DNA of 27,036 nt from Ettlia oleoabundans (taxonomy: Eukaryota; Chlorophyta; Chlorophyceae; Chlamydomonadales). The stretch's first letter is position 1; each line of letters opens with the position of its first letter. Below are positions 1 through 10,700 of the stretch, in pieces. The stretch is from assembly GCA_019693395.1 (NCBI GenBank), contig JAAMXP010004831.1, positions 1 to 27,036 on the forward strand, given 5' to 3'. Under the pieces are notes generated by a model. It was not told where the DNA came from. It did not search any database and worked only from the letters and a program-made list of their open reading frames with translations. The translations under genes and the position numbers were made by a program.

Positions 1-167
1 GGATACTTGGGGGTTGTTTTGGGGGGGCGGTCACACTGCAACGTGCACATGACATGGCAGCAAACCGCAGCAATGCAGAGATCACAGTTTACCCCCGCCA
101 CCCAACACACGCCACCCCATGCGTGTCGCCCACCCTCATTGCGTGCCGGCGGCACCCCAGCACCCAC

Positions 168-3100
168 CTGCGGCACAAAGCCGCGGTCCCCACTGGGCAG
201 CGGCGGCGGTGCGGCCTGGCTGACTGCTCGGCTGTTGGGCTGCACCACCGACGCAAAGTGTGCGGGCAGGGTGGAGGTGCAGTAGTCGCTCTCCTCGTCA
301 CCAGCACCGCCTGCGGGACAGCAGGGCAGGGCCGCCTGGTCGCATGCTACAGCTGCCAAGGTTGGCTCAAGTAGGAGACCTTGCCCGACGTCGAGTGCAT
401 GTGACATCCCAGCTCGCAGCCACCCACCCACACACCCACCTGGCGCATGTGAGAAGATGAGTATGTCGCCGAGCGTGTTGCGCTGCCGCTCCTCAGCCGT
501 CAAGCGGCCAGGCGTCACACTGGCGGCAGCGCTCAGCAGGCGTGCCTCGTCGATGAACGGGATCAGCACAACACCTTCCCAGTCGGCACCTGCGGGCAAC
601 CTCAACAGTGCAGGGAGGCAGGTGGGCATGTTGTGGATCTAGGTCCCCAACCCCCACACCACCCAGCTTGCAAACATGCAAGCTGGACAGATGACGACCG
701 CCTTGATGAACCACTCCCATAGCCAACACACCCGACCGCACATCCATAGAAAGTTCCCGCCACCCCCCACTCACGCTTGCCCTCCATGTCCACCTCGAAG
801 TCTGTGGGGTAGAAGTCAATGATGGGGGAAGAGGCGTCGCGCATCAGGGGCTGGTAGGGTGCCGGCAGCAGCCGATGGCTACGCACACACAGCCGCAGGC
901 ACACAACCAGACTTAAGGGAGGTCTTGGTTGTAGTTAGAACTGGACACAGACTGGACAGTTCAGCGTTACGTTTTCCAATTACAGCCAGCAGCCTGCACC
1001 TTGTCCTACCCCAAGCATCCACAGGGACTGGTGGGCTGGCTGTGTGGTCCTGGCGGTGATGGTATGAGGGGTTGAGTACCCCCACGCCTCACCCTCACCC
1101 TCACCTGGATGACGGCTGCACCGCCAGCAGCTGTTCATATGGGAGGAAGGGTTTGCCCAGGCTGAACTCCACGGGGATGGAGGGCAGGTTGACCAGGTCT
1201 GGAGAAAGAGAGGACAGGAGGAGGCATGCTGTTGGAAAACCATTTGATCACAAAGAGACGCAGTAGACAGAAGAGGCTGCAGTGAAATGAGTGACAGCAG
1301 GGGGGGATGCACGGCAGGCACTAAGCAGGGCAGGCTGCGCCGCACCTGAGGCCATGGGGGCGTAGTGGTACGGGTAGTACCTGCGGGAAGCTAGGTGGAA
1401 AGCGAAGTGTCAGTACAGGAGCCAAGCAGCATGCCCCGTAATTGACACCGATGGCAGCTACACTGCTGCTGCACCTAGGTAGGTGCAGCAATGGACATGG
1501 GCACAAGTGCAAACCCTGCGCAGGACACCTGGCACAGCCGGGGCAAGTGCTGCCGATAAGCAACCGGCAGCTGCAGTGGGCCCCGTGTTGAAGCTTGAGC
1601 AGGCAGCAGGCAGCAGGAGCAGGCAGGGAGTGGAGCCTCGATCTCACTCACCAGTTCCATGAGGCCACCCCTCGATAGTAATACTCCAGCACCCAGTGCA
1701 GACCCTGCAGCACCCAGTGATGTCATATGTGGAGTCATCTAACCAGGGTGCGGTTGCCAATACGAAAGCGACAGCTGACAAGCAGGGTTTGGGTGGGCCA
1801 CTGGGCGAGCACAAGCAAGCATGAGGAGGTATAGCCCCAGCTTCGCAGACAAACAGCACAGGAGCACCCCCGCGTGGCTGGCAGACAGTGAAATGGAACC
1901 CTAGAAAACGCATAGCTACTCCTGCTTCCACACAAAACTCTCCTCCGACCACCGCCACCTCCCCTTAGCCACCTGAATATATGCCTCCACCACCTGCCTG
2001 CGCCCCTCCTGCCCCGACACCTGCAGCTTCTCACGGTAATACCGCGCCTGCCGCAAAGGGGGCAGCCCATGGGGTAAAGGGTGAGGTTGGTTTCGGTTGG
2101 GGCAAGGGGTCGCTGCGGATGAATTAGTGTTGGCGCGCCTGGTACCAGCAATTCAAATGCACAATAAATGGTCAGGCGCTCTGATTCGCACGTCCTGCGT
2201 GCTCGAGTCCCACACGCTGCCGTTCGTTGCCTCTGCGGCGCACCAAACTCGATGCCCCCTACCCTAGCTGCCACACAAAAGGCACGTTCGAAACTCCCCT
2301 ACCGACGCCAGCATGCTGCCAGCGCTGCGACCATCCCTCTTCTACCACGACTTGTCCTACTGTGGCACACCGCTCACCTTCCATGCCGCCAGCCCGCTGC
2401 CTTTGTCGCCATTCAGGAACAGATTGCGCGCCTCCTCGCTCATCATGGTGGGCTGGCTGCTAATGGCACGCTGCCCAGCACCCTCCCCTTGTCCTTCTGC
2501 CCCCTCAACTGCCTCCTCCTCCTCCACTTCCTCCCCCTCCACCGCCGCCAGCAGCTCCAGCTCGTGACCCTCCGCCTGCAGCGCCAGACGCGCCATGTCC
2601 AGCTGCGGGGAAGGCAGGGCAGGGACCGGAGACAGCCGGACAGGGCACACCGGCAAGGCGTGGGCAGGTGGGAAGGTAGGCAGGGGGTGGGAGACGTTGA
2701 GTTGTTGACAAGCATCGACAGAAATCCAGGCCACCTCCCAGCCTCGGCGCACAAAGCGTGGATGACTGACCCCACCCAACGCCCCTCCTCACCGCGAATG
2801 CGTCGTCCTCATCTAGCTCCTCCTGCAGCCGCCGCTGATCCTCAGAACCCCGCTTGGCCGCCACACGCGCCGAGGCCCAGGCCGGCTGCCCGCCCTCGCC
2901 GCGCCCACGGCTGCGCTTGGCCTCAAAAGCCTCCGTGTCCTGAAACTCTCGGGGTGGTGGGGGGCGTGTTGTGTGTGTGTGTTGGTGTAAGAATGCGTGG
3001 GGATATGTGGGGGTGTTGGGGTGGCGCAGTGCGGGGAGGGGGAAGGTGAACCATTGTGAGGGCAGTGTGATAGACACCCAGCACAGCATAGGGATGCCAG

Positions 3101-6100
3101 TGCTGGTGCTGTAACAGCGGGGTGGTAGGGAAGAAGCAACACAGCATCTTGCCCACCTCAGCCCGAGCATGCAGCACATCCGCTTCTGCCTCAGCCAGCT
3201 TGGTCATGAACACCTCCAGTCGCCGGCGGTTGAGCTGCCCGGCGTGTGTGAGGTACCCTCCCAGCTCCGGCAGCAGCTGCTTGTACAGCGCAAACATGGC
3301 ATCCAGGGAGCCTGAAAAAGCGTGGGTGGGTGGGTGGCTGTCTCGATGCGGCGCGTGGAAAAAACGTAATGTGATTTGGTTTAACATCACCGTCACAACG
3401 GACCGTTGCCATTGCCTCGCCTCACCCTCATTTATGTCGACAGTGGGCAGCGGGGGCAGGAAGTCGTTGCCCACCAGCATGCAGAACAGCACAAAGTCGT
3501 CAACAATGCGCTCCAAATCATAGTGGAAAAAGGCAGCTGGGGTTGCGCTACAGGATTGGTTGTTGCTGCTGCTGCTGGCACCATTTGCTGTGGCCATGCT
3601 GGGGGTAGTGGTGGCATCGCCGGCGTTTGAGTCGTTGCGGGGGGAGGGCTTCACCAGCAGGCATCCCTCCAGCGCTGTGCGGAACTCGGCATCAAAGTAG
3701 TCACGCAGCAGCCTGCAAACGGAAGAAACAACGCAACGCGCCACAGGGTAAAGATAAATATGGCAATGGCTATCGCGCATGCTGGTTGAAAGGAAGGAAG
3801 TGCCCCGACCAACAGAAGGGTTGGGGGCCTCATTTTATTTGAGGGAGGATGCACGAAAAAGAGCGGGAAAAGCGCAGTGGCGGAAACAGTAAGCAGGGCT
3901 GGGGCAAACCACTCATAAACAGCCACCCCCTACATCTTTCACCCACAGTGCACCGCAACACCTCCCACCACATGATGCCCCAACTTCTGCGCCATGCCAG
4001 GCCATGTGACGCCACTCAACACGCCATACAACACAACCCCACCACCCGCCATCCACCCACCCAACCCTAGTCACCCAACCACCCACCCTATCTGCAGCAG
4101 CACAAAATGCTCCTGGCAGGGGTTGTCCAGCACCTCACGCGCCGGTTGGCCCCGCCCGCCGCCCGTGAAGCTCACCACCTCACGCAGCAGGCAGAAGTGG
4201 GGCTCGTGCGTGACCAGGCTGCAGGGAAGCAATGCAGGGGCAAGTCGTCGGCGACGGCCGAATATTGAAACGTTGAATGGGGTGGGTGGGAGTGTAGTGG
4301 GAAAATTCAGGGCGACAATGGCTGCGGTTGGCAGTGTGCTGCGGAGCGTCTTGGTGTGCACGGCTGATGGGACATCCCAGCCAGGAAAGGGGCGCAGGTG
4401 AAGTGCGCCATTTCTTGCCATGCCCAGCAGCCAACCGCTGACATTACTTGTCCGTTACCCAATACCTGCTGCTGCCCCTGCACAGCTGGGATGCCTGCCA
4501 CGGCATAACTATCCAAGCAGTGGAACAGGGCAACACTGCACCCGGGCCAGGACCCACCTGAGCATGATCAGGTCTGCGTCCAACCCGTATAGGCAGTGCC
4601 GCATGTTGGGAGCGTAGTCGGGCCTCCGCTTCTGCCGGCGCGAGGGAATGCGGAGCAGTGAGCAGTGGTGAGGGGTTCAAATGAAGGAAGGGGTGGGCAG
4701 GCAGGGTGGGTGAAGGCCAGGCTGACGGGGCTGAGCCAGGGCAGCACAAAGCCGGCAGGGTAAATTGCCAGACCAGACTGGCCGACAGCGATGACTGGGT
4801 GCAGGGATGTGCTAAGCGACCTCCACCAGCACCGCACCTTGCGGTAGCCTAGTGCTGAACCCAAGTATCCACCCACATACCTGCCAACGTATGTACTCCA
4901 TGATCTTGTGCTCACCCTCACCCGGCACATCGTGGCCTGCAGCCATACTCGCCACCATGAAGGGTCACACATGCAACCAGCATCCCGCCAGTGGACACCG
5001 GTCGCGGCACAACAACAGGTGCAGTACAAAAACTGACACGGCACCTTCCACACGCACATGCACACATTCAGGCACACGCACCACTGAATATGATGGTAGG
5101 CTTCTGCCATGCCGTGTCTTCCGCCATCTTCTTGCGGATGAAGAAGCGAATGTGTGCGCCCAGACGTGCCATGAACGCTGCGCGGCAGGGACACAGGAGG
5201 GCAGGGTAACAAGGCAAATGGTGGCATGAGGAGATGAAGGGACAATATTAAAGCTGCACAGGGCAGAAAGCTGGGGTGGAAGGATGGTGGAGAGGTGAAA
5301 GACAAAGACTGAAGCTGTCTGTAGACAACCCAACCGGCACGTAGTACAAGCACAACAGCATAGCAGGGCCACACCCATCAATGCTCACGTGTGCCAGGCG
5401 TGATGCAGTTTGAGTCGAAGCGCGAGTCTGGGTCGGGCATAGGCTCGCCGCGCCGCACAGCTGCCTCCATCGCCTCCTGCGCCTCCCGAGCTGCGGGGCC
5501 AGGGCAGGTGGTGCAATAAGTCGGGCATGACTAGAGGCAGGCATGAAGCAGAGGCAGCGTGCTAGGTTGAAAGGCTGCTTTGAACCAGATGCAATGATGC
5601 TGCTTGTTCGATAAAGTAGGGCAGCGAGCACATGGCTAGCCACTGCTGCTGCTGCTAATGATGGTTTGCTCTGGCAACGTGTCATGAGCAATCAATGGCA
5701 TTTGTAGCAGGAAGTTCAATAGACGGTCGTCGTGATCCCGTAGATGCTGCAATGAGAAGGACATTAGTCCAGAGATGGCACTGGCCCTAGTGCCAGCCCT
5801 GCCCACCTGACTTGAAGCGGCGTGCGCGCTGCTGGTTCATCTTGGCACGAGGTGCGCTGCCATCGATTGCCATGAACAGAAGCTTCTGCGAGGCGGAAGG
5901 TGGGGCACATGCGAGCAGTTGTTGTGAAGGTGACCACATCTGCTGGTGCTGCCTGCAGGCGCCAGCAGCCACACCCGTTCAACAAGGCATGCATCAGGAG
6001 GCTGCCACCCAGCCCCCAGCCCAGGCCACCAACAGCATCGCCACCCCTTTCAGTTTTGGACTGCGTGAATGCAGGGTAACAGCAACGTTGAGTGCAGCGT

Positions 6101-7025
6101 GTGTGGCGGGGCATGCCAGCGACAGCCTTCTGTGCAGCATATGGCATGCCGTGCCAGTGGCAGCAGTTGATGGGCAGCGCTACGTGCCTGGGGCTTGACA
6201 ATGTGGAACAGCTTATCCAGGTAAGTGAAAATCTTCACAATCATTTCGTCCTCTGTCAGCTTCACATCTGGGTTGTTGCCGTGGGTGCAGTTGTGAATGA
6301 TTCCGTTCTGCAGGACACAGCAACATGGGTAGATAGGAGGAGGGTTGGGCAAGTGCCTATGAAGAGAAGCACACAGCATGCAGCTCAATGTATGCAAAAT
6401 CAGCCGCCAAACCCATCACGACTGTAGAGTGCTTCAGCAGCAGTTTTCAGCATTAGTGCGCCGCCTGCGCCAACACGGGTGGCGTGCCATGGCGCAAATG
6501 GGCCATGTTGCTGCCGCGACCTCACCATGTCGAGGTAAAGATTGTCTGCATGGCATGATGCGAGCGATACAAAAAATAAGCTTGTAACAAGCTAAAAGCC
6601 TGGAAGCAACGGCACAGCAAACACCAGTAGCCACCCCAGAATGCACATGCGCCGGCTGCTCTTCGGGCGACTGCACCCACCGATGATGGGCACCACAGTG
6701 GCGCCTCCTGGCTGATTGATCAGCGGGTAGCGCTCGCTGAGCCATCGATAAAACTTGGGGATGCCTGCAAGAGAGAGAGATGACAGCCGTGAGCTAATGG
6801 CGTGGCTGCACAAAGTGACGCCTCTGAGCCGCCTGCTGGCGGAGCTCGGCTAGGCTGGTCGTCGCTGCTCCGGGAGCCTCACAGATGTCACAACCGGCGT
6901 TGCACAGGTTGAGATAGCTTCGGAATACCACAGTGTCACCAGCGGCAACAAGTCCCGGTGTTGTCCAAAGGCCAGTGAGTCGCTGCAGCTGTTTGTGGGT
7001 TGAATACGGTGCAACCCTCACCCAT
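168..7025 (-). CDS. XRN1: XRN1-type 5'-3' exoribonuclease, C-terminus outside window
   Basis: Processive 5'-3' exoribonuclease degrading decapped, 5'-monophosphate mRNA, normally in the cytosol. Coding exons in transcript order: 7025-7022, 6764-6681, 6545-6526, 6307-6188, 5885-5807, 5490-5389, 5177-5082, 4936-4881, 4631-4558, 4218-4087, 3712-3426, 3311-3157, 2939-2793, 2602-2378, 2047-1973, 1704-1652, 1380-1346, 1198-1105, 878-775, 589-440, 310-168. All phases agree, giving 745 residues. The start MGIPKFYRW is the family signature. Catalytic acids are visible: D35 (DMNGIIHNC), D84 (MAIDG), E175/E177 (GEGEHK), D205/D207 (GLDADLIM) and D339 (GNDF). No CCHC zinc knuckle follows EYIRW, unlike XRN2/XRN4, and [14 protein letters not shown] resembles XRN1. 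A low-complexity insert (about 277-316) and an acidic linker (about 404-530) are present. The family call is firm; XRN1 over XRN2/4 is likely. Confidence 0.9.
2167..2213 (+). repeat. tRNA-like fragment inside an XRN1 intron
   Basis: Antisense to XRN1, in the 330-nt intron 2048-2377, the plus strand reads like parts of a tRNA. AATGGTCAGGCG at 2167-2178 resembles a D-arm/A box, CTCTGATTCGCA resembles the 5' half of an anticodon arm, and GCTCGAGTCCCAC at 2201-2213 resembles a B box/T arm. The 3' half of the anticodon arm is missing and no acceptor stem pairs, so it is not a functional tRNA. It could be a tRNA pseudogene, the head of a tRNA-derived SINE, or chance. Confidence 0.3.
5886..6187 (-). 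other. GC-AG intron in XRN1
   Basis: The exon before it ends at VKPQ in phase 0 and the next begins K-L-L-F-M-A-I-D-G in phase 0. The donor that joins them in frame is CAG|GCACGT, a GC donor, with acceptor CTCGCAG. The nearest GT (4 nt later) is in phase 1 and would break the frame. Confidence 0.8.
6526..6545 (-). other. 20-nt microexon of XRN1 encoding DNLYLDM
   Basis: The segment is flanked by an ATGCAG acceptor and a GTGAGG donor. It supplies D-N-L-Y-L-D-M, which joins exactly to N-G-I-I-H in the next exon to rebuild the conserved DNLYLDMNGIIH block holding catalytic D35. Phases on both sides agree. An automatic gene caller could easily skip it. Confidence 0.85.
7022..7025 (-). other. 4-nt first coding exon of XRN1 (ATGG)
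   Basis: The family N-terminus M-G-I-P-K is split. Exon 2 begins after a CTTGCAG acceptor with GC ATC CCC AAG, so the initiator must come from an upstream exon ending ATGG. The only fitting site seen is ATGG followed by the donor GTGAGG here, 257 nt upstream of exon 2. The rest of this exon would be 5' UTR. Confidence 0.7.
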
Positions 7026-7764
7026 GTCGCGCGTGAACCTTTGACTGTCCTACAGCCTCTACTTCTCGGCTCACAGTTTCGGACCGATCATCAAACGCAA
7101 CCCGGCCCTTTCTCGGCCTTTCACAGTCCAACTACAATTGAATAGGAAAGCAGAGCTATGTACTAAGGCGATCAAGGACCTGTTTGGGGTAATCCGTGCT
7201 GTCCTGCCCAGCCGTAGTGCTGCACGTCTGCAGGGGGTATGCTTCAAGTGAGGTGCCCCTGCTTTGCACACTCTGAGGTGGGTTTGCTATGCTCCCATTG
7301 GTGCGAGTGATGCTGCTTTACAACAATAAACTGATCTTCCAGGAGTGACAGGGCATGCAGGACAGCATTTCAAGAGCAGGTGTAACGTGTGCATCACTGG
7401 ACGAGGCGAGGCGCCCGTGGCAACAAAGGAAAACCAATGGCAGCGCGGGCAAGAAGACAGGTTGAGGTTGAAAGGACTGCAAACAACAAGGATATGAGGC
7501 CTCGGGAGGCTACTGCAAGCGCTGGCCATACGGAATGGCCTTTTAGCGCGGGGGTGCTGTATCACATAGGGGTGCGCTACGAGTGTACACAATTTTTGTG
7601 GTTACTGCGGATGGCTAGATTCATTCGTTTGTTCACAAGAGGTGCTTACCCTTGTGAGCACAGGTCGGGCTAGTGGCTGAGCTCCTTCGTCGACTGGCTG
7701 ACAAAGCTGGGCAATCTTGGCAGTGGTGCGTCTGGCTGCCATCCTTGGTGGATGGGAAGGCATT
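7026..7764 (-). other. Spacer between PGD stop and XRN1 start
   Basis: This interval should hold the 3' UTR of PGD and the promoter and 5' UTR of XRN1, both on the minus strand. No coding exon was found in it on either strand, and open frames here show neither family similarity nor matched splice sites. The only recognisable signal is a TGTAA motif at 7318-7322 on the minus strand. Confidence 0.6.
7318..7322 (-). terminator. Candidate TGTAA polyadenylation signal of PGD
   Basis: TGTAA on the minus strand, about 445 nt past the PGD stop. TGTAA is the standard polyadenylation signal of chlorophyte nuclear genes. The distance implies a long but plausible 3' UTR. A five-base match alone is weak evidence. 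Confidence 0.4.
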
Positions 7765-10700
7765 TCACCCGTTGTAGCCGGTGGTGGTAATAGAGTCGGA
7801 AGAGCCAAAGGTAGGGTCCCACACTGCGACAGGGCGAAGGGCAGAATATTGGGTGATATGCGCACAGGTAGAACCATGTGTGAACTGGGAAATCCAATGT
7901 AGTGACTCTAGGGTGCCAACAAACACAGCGCAGCACCGCGACGGACCGGTGTGGAACCAGCCTTCCTTGCCGTCAGTGCGCTCGTAGGTGTGGGAGCCAA
8001 AGAAGTCCCGCTGGGCCTGCGAAGCAGCATGCAGGGAGAGAACATGGCGGAATGAGGCAGATCAGTGGGCTGGGCAGCACATAAGGTGAAAGCCTCGTGG
8101 GTAGGAGCATGCTAGACACATACCAGAACTGGGAAATGGTTGCTATAAGTTCCAATGCAGGTACAGGTACGGCAGCCAGGCAGCAGCACAGCACCTGCAC
8201 GAGGTTGGCGGGCAGCCTGCCCCGGCGGTAGCTGTCAAAGTAGCCCAGGGAGGCGGTAATGCCCGGCACGGCAATGCCCGCACCCACAGCCAGCTGCACC
8301 ACACGCCGCCACGCCGCCTGCCTGCGGGTGGGGAACAGGAAAGACCAGGAAGCATGTTGACAGACCAGGGGGCCAGCCACCGGGTGAAAACAACCGACTT
8401 GAAAGGCAACTGCTGTGTTGGCAGGGAGCCGCCAAACCACCTGCACACCATATGCTTTCTGATCACCCGCCCACCCACTTGTCTGCCAGGTCTTGAGCAA
8501 AGGCCGGGTCCACAAGGAGGTTGGGGAGGTCGGGGTTGCGCACATACGCCTGCTTGATGCGGTCCAGGAAGCCTGCACCAAGGGTGTGTGGGGTGCCACG
8601 GGGTGTTTCTTCAACAAGCGTGACAGACATGTTCGTGAAAAGATGTGCACTCATTGGCTGTGCAAAAGGCAATCGATCAGTGGTTGAGCATGAATGGCAA
8701 GAAACAAACGCTCCATCAGCATGGCATGTGTGGGTCAAACGGGCGGAGCGCACGCTGCTGAACAACGAAGCCCTCCTCAGCCCATGCATCGCCTTGCACC
8801 CATCGCCTTGCAAATGCTTGGCGGCCATGAACCCTCATGCCATCCCACTCCACTAGGTTTTTGGGCCACCGCCATAAACGAAGGAGCACTGTTGAGCAGC
8901 AAATGCAGCAGCATGTTCACGCTCAGCAGCCGACAGCTGTGCATACCTGCGCGGATGATGCAGCCTCCCTTCCAGATGCGGCCCAGGCCTGCCAGGTCGA
9001 TGTCCCACCCCTTCTCCATGCTCTTGGCCCGAATGATGTTGTAGCCCTGAGCGTAGCTGCACACCTTGGAGGCGTACAGCGCAGCCGCCACGTCAGCAAC
9101 CAGCTGCCGCTTGTCCAATGAGCCATTTGAGCCGGCAGAGGGAGGCGCCACGCCAATGCCCGCGTACAGGCTCTCCGCTGCAACGCGCTCATCCTTCAGG
9201 CCTGCGAGTTGGCAGCCACGGCAGGGCTGGGCAGGCAGGGTGAGCAGGTCGCAGTCCATTGCATGGGGTGCGGCACACGTCAGAGCCTGCCGCATGGCAC
9301 TGGGGCAGGAAGGATAAAGCATCAATCGAAGCAAAAACATACACGGGGATGGCTCGGACTGCCAGCCAGCCATCTGACCAATCCACCCTTTGAATCCACC
9401 CACTGAATACCCGAGAGGAAGCGTGCGTCGAGGGCTGCCTCCATGGTGGGTGCCGCCACAGACAGCTCAGCAGCCTGCTGGATCGTCCACTTGCCCGTGC
9501 CCTGCAGCAAGGCGGCATCAGGGCACACACTGGGCGACAAGTCAAGTAAACTTTGACCTGTACAGAATACGGCGGTGTGAGGGTATATGAAGTGAAAGCT
9601 TCCCTTCCTGGCCCTCTACCTCCATGGCGTAATCAACCCCATGCTACTTCCTTCCTTTTGATTGCCAAAATATAAAAAGCAAAAAAGAATGTCGCAACAT
9701 CAACTCACCTTCATGCCCGTCTTGTCCAGCACCTTGTCGATGAGGAAGCCATCGCCCATCTCGTCCTTCTTGCGGAAGATGGAGGCCGTGATCTCAATCA
9801 AGAACGACTCCAGCTCGCCCTGCACATGATGGTGGGTGCAAGTACAAGGTACAGAGAACCAAAAGAACAACATGAGTAACACTTTAGAGTGATAACTGCG
9901 TTGCAGAGTAATTCACGCCCAATTAAATGCGTTGCGATGCAAATCGCGCCCAACCTTGCTCAGCCACAGCAGGACGCATACTACCTGACAGCTGTGGTAC
10001 GGCAGCAGGCAGCAGGCGCGCACTCAAACACACGCTGTTGCACTCTGGAAACAGGTGGCAGGCACAAATCACGCACACACCTTGTTCCACTCTGTGAACA
10101 CCTCGGCCAGCTCCTCGTTTGTGAGCCCCCCCACCACACGCAGCACATCATACGCCTCTGCAATCAGCTGCATGTCCCCGTACTCAATGCCGTTGTGCAC
10201 CATCTTGACATAGTTACCTGAATAACGTAGAGGAATGCGATGGAATTACAGGATATGTAACTGTTAGTAGGAGAGGGGAGCGGAAAACGAGTGGAAATGA
10301 CTGAGGAGGCACAGGGATTTGGCGGTTGCCAGGTGAGAAAGCCCGGGGTAGATTTCGCCAGGCGGGGAGGGAATAACAGGACAGCATCAGGTGCAGGCGC
10401 CTTGTGGCAGTCAGGGTCGGGCACACATGGGCCTGCACAGGCCATCGCAGGGCTGCGCCACGCACCTGAACCCCCCTTGCCAATGTACGTGACGCATGGA
10501 CCATCGTCTGTCTGAGCTGCCACCTTCTCCACAATGGGCTGCAGGTGCTTGTAGGCCTCAGCATCACCGCCCGGCATCATGGCGGGGCCTAAAAGGAGAA
10601 GGGGGGCAGGTCAGGGAGGGGTGGGGATGGCAAGGGGCAGCAACTGAGGAGGCAAAAGGAGGATGCAGGGCCAAGGCAGAGCAGGCAGTAGATGATAGTA

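Noticed and set aside
2168..3049. 293-codon plus-strand open frame
   Set aside because: It runs antisense across XRN1 exons and introns whose motifs and phases are secure; its product is low-complexity Arg/Pro/Ala typical of antisense GC-rich coding DNA.
7973..8650. 225-codon minus-strand open frame
   Set aside because: It is a different frame that only partly overlaps PGD exons 11-13; the PGD exons there have matched splice phases and family residues.
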